From NCBI GenBank assembly GCA_937980205.1, contig CALJKW010000051.1, forward strand, positions 124,001-188,000: a DNA stretch of 64,000 nucleotides. Direction: 5' to 3'. Each line of letters begins with the position of its first letter. Position 1 is the stretch's first letter. The DNA comes from an uncultured Myxococcales bacterium. GTDB lineage: Bacteria > Myxococcota > Myxococcia > Myxococcales > Myxococcaceae. Positions 50,612-59,190 of this stretch are shown piece by piece. Position numbers and translations under genes: made by a program. The notes under the pieces were generated by a model. It was not told the DNA's origin and did not search any database. It saw nothing but the letters and a program-made list of their open reading frames with translations.

Positions 50612-51636
50612 GCAACGACGAGCTCGCGCGCAAGCTGGAAGTGGCTCGCGCGCACATGCAGGTGGAGTGGTCGGACGAGCGCGCCGCGGCCAGCGAGCGC
50701 GGCATGGTGCGGAAGAAGCGGCGCCGCACGGCGGTGCGCGCGAGCGCGGCGGTGCTGGGGCTCGCGGGCATCGCGGTCACGGCCGCCCTGATGCTGCGCG
50801 CGCCGACGGTGCCGGTGAGGGGCTCCGAGGCGCAGGTCATCATCTCGCCGCTCACCGCGCAGACGAAGCTGGAGGGAGATGAGCTGCAGGCCGGCAAGGT
50901 GCACGTGAAGATCGCCTTCCGCGCGCCGTACCCGACGCGCATGCGCGCCGGCGTCGTCGAGGTCGAGAGCTTCCACGGCAGCTTCATGATGGAGCGCGCC
51001 GACGCCGTCTGGGTTCGAGTCGAGGAGGGCGAGGCCGTCGTGCGCTGGCCGGGAGGCGAGGCGCACCTGACCGCGGGCGGCGAGGGCTGGTATCCGCCGG
51101 AGCCGGCAGCTGCCCCGCTCGCGCAGCCCGAGGCGGAGGTCCCGGCGCCGCCGGCGAAGGCGCTCTCGCAGAAGAAGCCCGCGGCGTGGAAGCGGCTCGC
51201 CGAGGCGGGAGACTTCAGCGGCGCGTACGACGAGCTTCGACGCAGCAAGGCGCCGGTGCGCGACGAGCCCGCGGAGCTGCTCTTGTCGGCCGACGTCTCG
51301 CGCCTGTCGCATCACCCGGCGGAGGCGGTGGCTCCGCTGCAGCAGGTGCTGGCGCGGCACGCGTCGGATCCGCGCGCGCCGCTCGCGGCGTTCACGCTGG
51401 GCCGCGTGCTGCTCGACGAGCTCGGCCGGCCGGGCGAGGCGGCCGATGCGTTCGCGAAGGCGAGGGCGATCGCTCCGTCGGGGCCGCTCGCCGATGACGC
51501 GCTCGCGCGCGAGGTCGAGGCGAGGTCGCGGGCCGGCGACACGGCGCGTGCGCGGTCGCTGGCCGAGGAGTACCTCAAGAAGCTGCCGAACGGGCCGCGG
51601 GCGCGCCTCGTTCGCCACCACGGAGGGCTCGAGTGA
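50608..51636 (+). CDS. FecR-like transmembrane regulator (probable anti-sigma factor) with helical repeats
   Basis: 342 aa from GTG at 50608. A cytoplasmic N-terminus of about 45 residues (NDELARKLEVARAHMQVEW) precedes one membrane helix (ASAAVLGLAGIAVTAALML, about 46-66). The periplasmic part begins with a FecR-type beta domain (80-170, GVVEVESFHGSFMMERADAV, VEEGEAVVRWPGGEAHL), then TPR-like helix pairs (200-340, ADAFAKARAIAPSGPLADDA). This FecR-TPR build paired with an ECF sigma factor is common in myxobacteria. It should hold or release the sigma factor according to an envelope signal. Confidence 0.85.
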   Translation: MSNDELARKLEVARAHMQVEWSDERAAASERGMVRKKRRRTAVRASAAVLGLAGIAVTAALMLRAPTVPVRGSEAQVIISPLTAQTKLEGDELQAGKVHVKIAFRAPYPTRMRAGVVEVESFHGSFMMERADAVWVRVEEGEAVVRWPGGEAHLTAGGEGWYPPEPAAAPLAQPEAEVPAPPAKALSQKKPAAWKRLAEAGDFSGAYDELRRSKAPVRDEPAELLLSADVSRLSHHPAEAVAPLQQVLARHASDPRAPLAAFTLGRVLLDELGRPGEAADAFAKARAIAPSGPLADDALAREVEARSRAGDTARARSLAEEYLKKLPNGPRARLVRHHGGLE

Positions 51637-51645
51637 CGGCGGACT

Positions 51646-51684
51646 CCCTCTCCCCTCGTAGGGGAGAGGGTTGGGTGAGGGGCT
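51646..51684. repeat. CCCTCTCCCC-type intergenic repeat with perfect hairpin
   Basis: CCCTCTCCCC-TCGTA-GGGGAGAGGG, a 10-bp perfect stem with a 5-base loop, followed by TTGGGTGAGGGG. This type of repeat is widespread between genes in proteobacteria and relatives. It lies between the FecR-like and the next gene, and could reduce transcript read-through or stabilise the upstream message. Confidence 0.75.
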
Positions 51685-51699
51685 AAGGTATCTGCCGAA

Positions 51700-52617
51700 G
51701 TGACCGCGCTCGTCACTCTGCTGCTGCTGTCGTCGAAGCCGGTGGAGGTGTCTCTGGAAGACTGTCCGGGCCTGGACGGCGCCGAGGTCGAGCGGATCGC
51801 GGCGATCGAGCTCGGCAGCGCTCCGCCGACGCCCGAGCCGGTGCGCGCGCGCGTGTCGTGCGCCGGCGGCGCGACGGAGATCCGCGTCGACGACCCGGTG
51901 ACGCGCAAGTCGCTGGTGCGCGGAATCGAGCTGCAGCGGCTGGCGGCGAAGGCGAAGGCGCGTACGCTCGCGCTCGCGATCGCCGAGCTGGTGTCTGCCT
52001 CGTGGAGCGAGCTGCTGCTGAACCCCGCGCCGAAGGTCGAGCCGGTCGGGCCGGTGCCGTCGCCCGAGGTGAAACAGAGCGTGCGCGAGGCGCTGCCGCC
52101 TCCGGCGCCGACGGGCGTGCTGCGCGTCGAGGCGTTCGGCGCCGGGCGCGGGCTGTTCTCGACGCCGGCGGTGCAGTGGGGCGGAGGCGTGCGCGTGCTG
52201 TGGGCTCCGCGCTCGCGGCTCGGGGGGCTGTTCGACCTCGGCGGCGAGCACGCCCAGACGCGCGACGCGGTGGGGAGGTTGTCGCTCGACACCGGCTCGG
52301 TGTCGGCCAACGCGGTGCTGCTGTTCGGCGACCGGCTGCAGGCGCACGTGGGCATCGGCGGGCGGCTCGGCGTCGGCCGCATCGTGGGGGTGCCGACGGA
52401 TGCGGCGGTGACGCGCGGCGGGACGCTGGCGGGCGCCTTCGGCGGGCCGCAGCTCGTGGCGGGACTCGCGGTGACGTTCGGGCACTTCGTGCTGTCGCTG
52501 GCGGCGGAGGCGGGGTGGGCGCTGCTGCGGCTGCGCGGGACGGTGGATGGTTCGAGGGGCCTGGGCGTCGACGGTGCGTGGGCGGGAGCGCAGCTGGGCT
52601 TGGGGTGGCTGCGATGA
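51700..52617 (+). CDS. Exported protein of unknown function, possible beta-barrel
   Basis: 305 aa from GTG at 51700, with a short hydrophobic start (TALVTLLLLSS). Residues 15-110 are an alpha-beta domain (VSLEDCPGLDGAEVERIAA), followed by a Pro-rich linker and, from about 140, alternating strands with aromatic and Gly residues (GVLRVEAFGAGRG, GGVRVLWAPRSRLGGLFDL, GDRLQAHVGIGGRLGVG), suggestive of an outer-membrane barrel. It overlaps the next start in ATGA (52614). It is common in myxobacterial sigma-FecR operons, but I cannot name the family. Confidence 0.7.
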   Translation: MTALVTLLLLSSKPVEVSLEDCPGLDGAEVERIAAIELGSAPPTPEPVRARVSCAGGATEIRVDDPVTRKSLVRGIELQRLAAKAKARTLALAIAELVSASWSELLLNPAPKVEPVGPVPSPEVKQSVREALPPPAPTGVLRVEAFGAGRGLFSTPAVQWGGGVRVLWAPRSRLGGLFDLGGEHAQTRDAVGRLSLDTGSVSANAVLLFGDRLQAHVGIGGRLGVGRIVGVPTDAAVTRGGTLAGAFGGPQLVAGLAVTFGHFVLSLAAEAGWALLRLRGTVDGSRGLGVDGAWAGAQLGLGWLR

Positions 52618-54878
52618 GCCTCCCGTTCACCCTGAGCGGAGGAGCCCGAAGGGCTCCGAAGTCGAAGGGGGCCCGTTGCCGACTCTCGGCCCGCTTCGAC
52701 TCCGCGCTGCGCGCTCCGCTCAGCGTGAACGGAGTTCTTCTGCTCCTCGTCGCCTGCACCCAGGCCGACGTCCTCAGCACGCGGCAGCTCGACGTCTCCA
52801 TCGCCGTGCTCCCCGCCGCCGCGGCGCTCGCTCCGGGCGCGAGCCGCGAGTTCACCGCGCGCGTCACCGGCACTCCGAACACGAACGTCACCTGGACCTC
52901 GAGCGCCGGCACCGTCACCGGCACCGGCGCCACCATCACCTTCACCGCGCCGAGCGGGGCGACGAGCGTCACGCTGACGGCCACCAGCGTCGCCGAGCCC
53001 GAGCGAAGCGCCACGGCCACCATCACCATCACCGACTCCGTGGCGTACGGCCTCGCCATCCCCGCGACGCACCCGCGCATCTGGTTCGACGCGGCGCGCC
53101 TCGCCGCTGCGCGGGCGCGGTTCGCGGCGAGCCCGTGGATGCCGGGCCGCGACGCCTGGAGCGAGGTCGCGCTGCGCGCGCTGCTCAACCGCGACCCGGC
53201 CTCGTGCCGCCCGGCGATCGATCGCGCGCTGGCGCACGACGTCTCCTCCTTCACCTCGGACATCGCGTACTGGGAAGCGGAGGCCGCGATCCTCGCCTAC
53301 GACTGGTGCTTCGACGCGTGGACGCCCGCCGAGCGGCAGGACTTCGTCACCCGCTGGAACGGCTTCCTGCAGGCCGAGCTCGCGCAGGCCTGGGGCAACA
53401 CGGACATGCCGCAGAGCGACGTCTTCTGGATGTACCTGCGCAACGAGCTGCTCTTCGGCATCGCGACGTTCCACGAGAATGCGATGGCGGACGGCTTCCT
53501 GCGCCACGCGCTCGACGTGCGCTTCCGCGACGCGTTCGTGCCGAGCGCGAACGGCCCAGGCCGCGGCGGGGTGCTGCAGCCCGGCTCGAACCGCGGCGCC
53601 TACGTCGTCGAGGCGGCGACCCTGCCGTTCGTTACCGCGCAGCTGCTCGGCCGCGATCTCTGGGCCGAGACCGACTTCTTCCGCGACGCGACCTGGTACC
53701 TCGTCTACGCGACGACGCCGGCGCCGACGCGCCTCGACGGCTCGAGCTCGCGGCACTTCGAGCTGTTCCCGTCCAACGACGACAGCCAGTGGGAGTTCGG
53801 CGGCAGCGCGTTCCGCTCCGAGTACGGAGACTTCATGACCGCCGTCGAGCAGCGCTGGGCCTCGGCGGGCACCGGCCGCGCCGCGCGCGCGTGGCTGAAC
53901 CTGACGAGCGCTCCGCGGTCGCGGCACGCGCAGTCGACGGAAGCCGCGCTCGTTCCGGCGGCGCTGTCGTCGCTGCCGCTGGACGCGTATTTCCCCGGCG
54001 CGCAGTGGCACTACGCGCGCACGTCGTGGGCGCCGGGCGCGACGGTGGTGCACGCGCAGCTCGGCGTCATCACCGGCGCGGGAAACACGCACGACGACCT
54101 CGGCAACTGGCAGGTGTGGCGCAACGGCGCGTGGCTCGTGCGAGAGAGCGCCGCCTACTACGTGATGTTCACCGGGCAGGCCGACGCCGGCACCGTGTTC
54201 GCGCGCGAGGAGGTCGCGCACAACGTGATGCTCGTCAACGGCCGCGGCCTCGCGCACGAAGCCGGCCGCGGGACTCCGGTCGTGCGCCGGCTCGAGTCGC
54301 GGCCCGAGTACGCGTACGTCGACGCCGACCTCACCGGCGGCTATCGCGTGAACGATCAGTTCAACCCGCAGCGCGACAACCCGGCGGCGCAGCACGTCGA
54401 GCGCGAGCTGCTGTTCCTCCGCGCGCTCGAGACGCTGATCATCGTCGACCGCGTGCAGGCGACGGCGACGACGACGTTCCTCGCGCACTTCGAGACCCCG
54501 CCGACCGTCGAAGACGCGACGCACGTGTCCGCGGTGAACGGGGACCAGGCCGTGCGGCTCACCACGCTCGCGCCGGCGTCCGCCACGTACCGCGTCGTCG
54601 ACGAGGGCGGCCTCGGCCAGTTCCGGCTCGAGGTCGACAACGCGGCGACCGGGCTCACGCACTGGGTGCACGTGGTGCAGGCGCGCGACGCTTCGGCAGG
54701 CAACCTCGACGCGACGCTCACCGAGACCGCCACCGAGCTGACCGTCTCGCTCGGCGGGACGACCGTCGTGTTCGTGAAGGGCATGACGTCGAGCGGCGGC
54801 AGCGTGAACGGGCAGCCGCTGCGCGCCGACGTACAGCCGGTCACGCTCACCGAGAGCGGGCCGGTGTGGGGCCCCTGA
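52614..54878 (+). CDS. Heparinase II/III-like polysaccharide lyase lipoprotein
   Basis: 754 aa from ATG at 52614 (ATGA overlap). The signal is a long n-region encoded by a repeat element, then VLLLLVAC, lipidated Cys48. If the GTG at 52725 were used, the signal would be short and normal. Residues 60-142 are a BIG-type Ig-like domain (SREFTARVTGTPNTNVTW). Residues 155-470 form an alpha-barrel-like domain. From 475 the heparinase II/III signature HDDLGNWQVWRNG (493-505) starts a beta-sandwich. Such lyases cleave acidic polysaccharides by beta-elimination. It is anchored to the outer surface or periplasmic face. Confidence 0.82.
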   Translation: MSLPFTLSGGARRAPKSKGARCRLSARFDSALRAPLSVNGVLLLLVACTQADVLSTRQLDVSIAVLPAAAALAPGASREFTARVTGTPNTNVTWTSSAGTVTGTGATITFTAPSGATSVTLTATSVAEPERSATATITITDSVAYGLAIPATHPRIWFDAARLAAARARFAASPWMPGRDAWSEVALRALLNRDPASCRPAIDRALAHDVSSFTSDIAYWEAEAAILAYDWCFDAWTPAERQDFVTRWNGFLQAELAQAWGNTDMPQSDVFWMYLRNELLFGIATFHENAMADGFLRHALDVRFRDAFVPSANGPGRGGVLQPGSNRGAYVVEAATLPFVTAQLLGRDLWAETDFFRDATWYLVYATTPAPTRLDGSSSRHFELFPSNDDSQWEFGGSAFRSEYGDFMTAVEQRWASAGTGRAARAWLNLTSAPRSRHAQSTEAALVPAALSSLPLDAYFPGAQWHYARTSWAPGATVVHAQLGVITGAGNTHDDLGNWQVWRNGAWLVRESAAYYVMFTGQADAGTVFAREEVAHNVMLVNGRGLAHEAGRGTPVVRRLESRPEYAYVDADLTGGYRVNDQFNPQRDNPAAQHVERELLFLRALETLIIVDRVQATATTTFLAHFETPPTVEDATHVSAVNGDQAVRLTTLAPASATYRVVDEGGLGQFRLEVDNAATGLTHWVHVVQARDASAGNLDATLTETATELTVSLGGTTVVFVKGMTSSGGSVNGQPLRADVQPVTLTESGPVWGP
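52622..52734 (+). repeat. Dispersed palindromic repeat inside the 5' end of the lyase gene
   Basis: 113 bp, from CCCGTTCACCCTGAGCGGAG to CTCAGCGTGAACGGAG, an imperfect palindrome. Its inverted copy lies at 56603-56716. It fills the codons between the coupled ATG (52614) and the hydrophobic signal core, staying in frame. It is probably an insertion that was tolerated because it only lengthens the n-region. Confidence 0.75.
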
Positions 54879-55232
54879 TCAGGCGCCGGCGAAGAGCACC
54901 GCGCACGGCAGGCCCTTGAGGTAGGCCGTCACCGCGACGGCCTCGCCCTTCTTCAACTGCGCGACGAACTTCTCCGCGCCGCCTTCGATCGCCTTCTTGC
55001 TCGGCGTCTTCGAGCCGAAGTGCTGGTGGAGCTCGGCGGCGGACAGGACCCAGCAGATGCCGGCGGCCCGCTTGCTGCCGAGCTCGTGGACGTCGAGCAC
55101 GCTCGGCTCGGTGGCGCGCTCGGCGGCTTCGTCGATCGACGCGTCTCCGGCTCGGGCGCGCTGTGCGTCACCGAGCGTCTGCAGGAGGTTTCGATTCCAC
55201 TTCGTCCACGTGCTCCAGCGTGCAGGGGCCAT
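54879..55232 (-). CDS. Small protein of unknown function
   Basis: 117 aa, convergent with the lyase gene with stops touching (54878/54879). No signal peptide. The N-terminus ARWSTWTKWNRNLLQTLGD is amphipathic; the middle (VLDVHELGSKRAAGICWVLS) and end (GEAVAVTAYLKGLPCAVLFAG) look like a small alpha-beta fold. No family recognised. The 41 bp before its start separate it from the divergent gene at 55274. Confidence 0.6.
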   Translation of the reverse strand: MAPARWSTWTKWNRNLLQTLGDAQRARAGDASIDEAAERATEPSVLDVHELGSKRAAGICWVLSAAELHQHFGSKTPSKKAIEGGAEKFVAQLKKGEAVAVTAYLKGLPCAVLFAGA

Positions 55233-55273
55233 GGGCCGAGCCTAGCGCCGCGCGCTGGCCTATACAGCGGCCA

Positions 55274-56323
55274 GTGCCACAGGCCATCGTCACCTCGCCC
55301 CTTCCTCCCGAGCGCCTGAACCAGATCGCCGCCGCGAAGCTCAACGCGCTCGGGCTTCGCACGCAGCTCGACGTCGAGCGGCAGCTGCTGCGCGGGGAGC
55401 TGCCCTTCAAGCTCGGCAAGGTCGTCCACCCCGGCAACAACAGCCCGCTCGCGTCCGCGGCGTTCAGCGTGCTCGGCCACGACCACGTGCAGTTCGCGTC
55501 GGCGCCGCTCGCCGCGCTGGGGCCGGTGATGTTCTACGACCTCGGGTCGACCGACGCGCTCGAGGAGCGCATCGCCGCGACGCTGCACCAGCACCTCAGC
55601 GCGATGGCCGGAGCGGCCGACCGGCTCAAGCGGCTGCGCGTCAACGCCCGCTTCGACGCGGACCGGCTGCAGGTGATCGCCACGGTCTCGACGGTGAGCC
55701 ACGTGTTCGAGCTGACGGTCGGGCCGGGACGCACGTGGGTATCGCGCGTCACGCCGCTGGGCGGCAAGCCGGTCGTGCTGCCCGAGCCGTCGCACCCGGT
55801 CGAGGTCGGCGCGTTTCAGAAGCTCGTCGATCTCGAGCTCTACCTGTCGGACCTGGTGCCGGCGCTGCTCGAGTCCGCGGCCCGGCCGCGCGCGGTCGCC
55901 GAGCCGGCTGCTGCGCGTCGAGCGCCGCAGCTCGAGGCGGTGCCTGCGCCGCGCGACGTGGTGACGCTCGGCATGCTGGTGCAGCACCTCGGAGCCGGCG
56001 CGGTGTTCAACTCCGGCGAGGTCTCGCAGGAGTTCACCTTCGATCGCGCGACGTACCGCTTCAGCGCGACGCACGTGTCCGGCACCACGTTCAAGGGCCG
56101 GCTCACCGGGCCCCAGGGCGAGAAGTGGTCGGACCGGTTCGACGTCCAGCGCTTCCCCGGCATCGCGAGCGTGGTCGCGACGGTGCTCGGCACGAAGGCT
56201 CCGGCGCCCGAAGCCCCGGCGCAGGCGGCCGGCAGCGCGGCTCCGACGCCCTCGCCGTTTCCGTCGCACCTCGTGCCGCACGTCGGCGAGGTGTGGGTGA
56301 TGAACGTCATCGTCGAGCGGTAG
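55274..56323 (+). CDS. Protein of unknown function
   Basis: 349 aa from GTG at 55274 (upstream in-frame residues read through the divergent gene). No signal peptide. Residues 5-175 have mixed alpha-beta character (PLPPERLNQIAAAKLNALGL, GHDHVQFASAPLAALGPVMF, LQVIATVSTVSHVFELTVGP) and 210-300 a second domain (LGMLVQHLGAGAVFNSGEVS, YRFSATHVSGTTFKGRL). A Pro/Ala linker near 305-325 precedes a short C-terminal strand (VGEVWVMNVIVER). No motif identifies a family. A further small gene follows 12 bp later. Confidence 0.6.
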   Translation: MPQAIVTSPLPPERLNQIAAAKLNALGLRTQLDVERQLLRGELPFKLGKVVHPGNNSPLASAAFSVLGHDHVQFASAPLAALGPVMFYDLGSTDALEERIAATLHQHLSAMAGAADRLKRLRVNARFDADRLQVIATVSTVSHVFELTVGPGRTWVSRVTPLGGKPVVLPEPSHPVEVGAFQKLVDLELYLSDLVPALLESAARPRAVAEPAAARRAPQLEAVPAPRDVVTLGMLVQHLGAGAVFNSGEVSQEFTFDRATYRFSATHVSGTTFKGRLTGPQGEKWSDRFDVQRFPGIASVVATVLGTKAPAPEAPAQAAGSAAPTPSPFPSHLVPHVGEVWVMNVIVER

Positions 56324-56335
56324 GACGCGAGCGAG

Positions 56336-56590
56336 GTGCGCTACGCCTGCACGAACATCGACGGCAAGCCGTTCGGCGCGGCGCGAATTCTCCGGCGCCA
56401 GGAGTTCGAGGACATCTTCGTGCAGTCCGGCGGAGGGTGGCGGCTGTTGATTCAGATGGAGGAGGTGCGGCCGGACCACTCCATCGTGTATCGGCAGCTC
56501 GACGCGCGCCGGCAGCCGCGCGGGGAGCCGAAGCGGATGGAGGGCGCGATTCTGATTACGACCTTCATTCCGGAGGCGATGGCGTACTGA
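56336..56590 (+). CDS. Small protein of unknown function
   Basis: 84 aa from GTG at 56336, 12 bp after the previous stop. The chain RYACTNIDGKPFGAARILRR followed by VVQSGGGWRLLIQMEE-like strands (actual: FVQSGGGWRLLIQMEEVRPD) suggests a compact alpha-beta protein. It is probably co-transcribed with 55274-56323. Immediately downstream lies the second copy of the dispersed repeat. Confidence 0.5.
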   Translation: MRYACTNIDGKPFGAARILRRQEFEDIFVQSGGGWRLLIQMEEVRPDHSIVYRQLDARRQPRGEPKRMEGAILITTFIPEAMAY

Positions 56591-56602
56591 CCGAAGCTGA
56601 CG

Positions 56603-56716
56603 CCGCTCACGCTGAGCGCAGGCGCCGCAGGCGCCGCAGTCGAAGCGGGCCACGCGTCGGCGTCGCGCCCCCTTCGACTCCGCCACGCTCCGGGTGGCTC
56701 CGCTCAGGGCGAACGG
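56603..56716 (-). repeat. Dispersed palindromic repeat, second copy
   Basis: Inverted copy of 52622-52734: on the minus strand it reads CCCGTTCGCCCTGAGCGGAG, AGTCGAAGGGGGC and ends CGCTCAGCGTGAGCGG. Here it lies between genes, ending 14 bp before the promoter-like element of the DUF1592-like operon. The two copies flank the 52.7-56.6 kb block in opposite orientation. Confidence 0.75.
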
Positions 56717-56730
56717 GTGGTTGAATGTGC

Positions 56731-56761
56731 GCTGAGCCGTTTTTCCGGGCCGCGGCACTGA
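56731..56761 (+). promoter_or_regulatory. Bipartite 31-bp element upstream of the DUF1592-like gene
   Basis: GCTGAGCCGTTT, 11 bp, GGCACTGA, ending 7 bp before ATG 56769; same blocks, spacer and distance as at 50055-50085. The spacers differ, so the conservation is confined to the two blocks, as expected for a promoter. This links the operon 56769-62309 to the ECF sigma factor gene (inference). Confidence 0.6.
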
Positions 56762-56768
56762 GGCGGCC

Positions 56769-59186
56769 ATGAAGAACGGCCTGCCTGTTCTGCTCCTCGC
56801 CGCGGCGTGCACCGGAGTCATCGACGGCGGAGGCGGCGGCTCCGGCGGAGGCAGCGGCACCGGCGGCGCCGGCCCCGACCCGGTCTGCGACGCAGCCTGC
56901 CAGGCGGCCGCTCACCCCGACCCGAGCACCTGCGTCTCGTCGCGGCAGTACTTCGAGCAGTACGCGTGGCCTCAGGTCTTCAGCGTCTGCGTGAGCTGCC
57001 ACGTCGCGGGAGGCCAGGCCGACGGCACGCGCTTCATGCTCAAGGCGACGTCGCTGCCGAACCACTTCGATCAGAACTTCGCCGCGGTGAACACCGCCGC
57101 GACGCTCACCAGCAACGGAGAGCCGCTCTTGCTGCTCAAGCCGACCCTGCGCCTGCCGCACCAGGGCGGCGTGCAGGTGCAGCCCGGCACCGTGCGCCAC
57201 GCGGTGCTCGAGGAGACGCTGAAGCAGGCGGCCATGCCGGTGACGTGCGGCGGGCCGATGCTGCCGCCTCCGACGCCGGTGACGGCGGGCGTGACGCTGC
57301 TCTCTCCGTACGAGACGCTGCGGAAGGCGACGATGATCCTCGCCTCGCGGCCGCCGACGCCGGCCGAGGTCGCCGCCGTCGACGCCGACGGAATGCCGGC
57401 GGTCGAGACCGCGGTGCTCGCGCTGATGAACGAGTCGGCGTTCTACGAGAAGGTGCGCGAGATCTTCTCCGACGTGCTGCTCACCGACGCGTTCATGTTC
57501 GCGAACCGCGACACGCACGGCGGCGGGCTGCTCTCGCGCGACACGTTCGACGCGCCGGCGAACGACTTCGGCGGCCTGCCCGACTGGCAGTGGCAGTCGA
57601 CCGAGGCCGGCATCAAGACCACCGACGCGCTCGCGCGCGAGCCGGTCGAGTTCTTCGTGCACGCCGCGAAGCTCGACCGGCCCCTCACCGAGGTGCTCAC
57701 CGCCGACTACCGGCTGATGAACGCGCACACCGCGCGCTTCTTCGGAGTCGCGTACGCCGGCGACCCGAACGACCCGCACGACTTCCGCGAGGTGAAGGTG
57801 CCCGTCGCGAACGAGCGCCGCGGCCCGGGCGAATACGCCGGCATCCTCACCACGACCGCGTTCCTGTCGCGGTACCCGAACACTCCGACCAACTTCAACC
57901 GCAAGCGCGCGCGGTTCACGTACAAGTACTTCCTCGCGTACGACATCATGAAGGTCGCCTCGCGCATCGACGCCAGCGCGATCGACCTCGCCGCGAACCC
58001 GACGCGCAACAACTCCGCCTGCACCGGCTGCCACGCGAAGATCGACCCGTTCGCCGGAGCGCTCGCGAACTGGACCGAGTGCGGCTACTCCGACCATCCG
58101 CACTACTTCACGCCCGCGGAGAAGTCGTCGTCGTGCAACGACCGCGGCTGGGTCCCCGAGACGCGCGCGTTCCCGCCCGGCACCGACGAGGGCACCGTGA
58201 GGCCGTTGACCGACGCCGAGCGCCCGCGCGGCGCCGCCGTGCTCGCCGCCGCCATCGTCCAGCGCGACGGCTTCGCCCAGGCGATGGTGCAGCACGTCGC
58301 GCAGGGCGTGCTGAACCGTCCGCTGCTCTCGGCCCCGCAGGACCCGATGCACCCCGCGTACGCGCACCTCGACGCCGCGTTCGAGTACGAGAAGGCAGAG
58401 CTCGCCCGGCTGACCACGGCCTTCAAGCAGAACGGCCTGAGGCTGAAGCCGCTCGTGCTGGCGGTGGTGCTCTCTCCGCTGTTCCGCGCGGCGAAGGCCG
58501 ACCGCCCCGACCGCATGGAGCTCTCCGGACAGGGCGGCGGCACGCTGGTGACTCCGGAAGATCTCGACCGGCGCCTCGCCGCGCTGCTGGGCCAGCCGTG
58601 GATGGAGATCGCTCCGAACGGCACGGCCCACGACGTCGGCCCGCGGTACCTGCGCCGCGCCGCGATGTTCAAGGTCTCGTACGGCGGGACGGATCAGAGC
58701 GTCGAGGGCCAGAAGGTGCGGCAACGCCTGCCGTCGAGCATCACCGCGCGCGTCGTCGAGCGCATGGCGCTGATGATGTCGTGCATCGCGACGTCGCGGG
58801 ACTTCGACAAGCCGGTCGCGTCGCGGCTGCTCTTCCCGCACGTCGACGCCACCGTCGTCCCGTCGGGCAACGCGAGCGCGGCGGATCAGCAGCCCATCCT
58901 GCGCAACCTGCAGCACCTGCACGAGCGGCTGCTCGGCGAGCGGCTGGCGCTCGACACTCCCGAGCTGCTCGCCACGTACCAGCTGCTCTCGCAGGCGCGC
59001 ACCGACTTCGCCTCGAGCGGCGCGGGCATGCGGCTCGCGCGGCCGTGCGCGAACGACGTCGACGTGCAGACCGGCGCCGCGCGCGTGCCGGCGGGCACCG
59101 TCAACGATCCGCAGTTCGTCGTGCGCGCCTGGCAGACGGTCGTCGCGTACCTGCTGATGGACTACCGCTTCATCATGGAGCCCTAA
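56769..59186 (+). CDS. DUF1592/DUF1588-like haem lipoprotein
   Basis: 805 aa. The signal MKNGLPVLLLAAAC gives a lipidated Cys14, followed by a Gly-rich tether (19-36). CVSCH near 75-79 is a c-type haem site in a short cytochrome-like domain. Residues 175-460 resemble the DUF1592/DUF1588-type domains of planctomycete-type cytochrome proteins (LSPYETLRKATMILASRPPT, REPVEFFVHAAKLDRPL, NNSACTGCHAKIDPFAGAL with a second CxxCH near 420). The C-terminal 300 residues are helical and unassigned. In other bacteria such genes precede a DUF1501/DUF1552 gene, as here, 4 bp downstream. Confidence 0.8.
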   Translation: MKNGLPVLLLAAACTGVIDGGGGGSGGGSGTGGAGPDPVCDAACQAAAHPDPSTCVSSRQYFEQYAWPQVFSVCVSCHVAGGQADGTRFMLKATSLPNHFDQNFAAVNTAATLTSNGEPLLLLKPTLRLPHQGGVQVQPGTVRHAVLEETLKQAAMPVTCGGPMLPPPTPVTAGVTLLSPYETLRKATMILASRPPTPAEVAAVDADGMPAVETAVLALMNESAFYEKVREIFSDVLLTDAFMFANRDTHGGGLLSRDTFDAPANDFGGLPDWQWQSTEAGIKTTDALAREPVEFFVHAAKLDRPLTEVLTADYRLMNAHTARFFGVAYAGDPNDPHDFREVKVPVANERRGPGEYAGILTTTAFLSRYPNTPTNFNRKRARFTYKYFLAYDIMKVASRIDASAIDLAANPTRNNSACTGCHAKIDPFAGALANWTECGYSDHPHYFTPAEKSSSCNDRGWVPETRAFPPGTDEGTVRPLTDAERPRGAAVLAAAIVQRDGFAQAMVQHVAQGVLNRPLLSAPQDPMHPAYAHLDAAFEYEKAELARLTTAFKQNGLRLKPLVLAVVLSPLFRAAKADRPDRMELSGQGGGTLVTPEDLDRRLAALLGQPWMEIAPNGTAHDVGPRYLRRAAMFKVSYGGTDQSVEGQKVRQRLPSSITARVVERMALMMSCIATSRDFDKPVASRLLFPHVDATVVPSGNASAADQQPILRNLQHLHERLLGERLALDTPELLATYQLLSQARTDFASSGAGMRLARPCANDVDVQTGAARVPAGTVNDPQFVVRAWQTVVAYLLMDYRFIMEP

Positions 59187-59190
59187 GAAC

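Noticed and set aside
51312..54671. 1119-codon minus-strand frame opposite the lyase
   Set aside because: Antisense shadow of a real gene; no motif and shadow composition.
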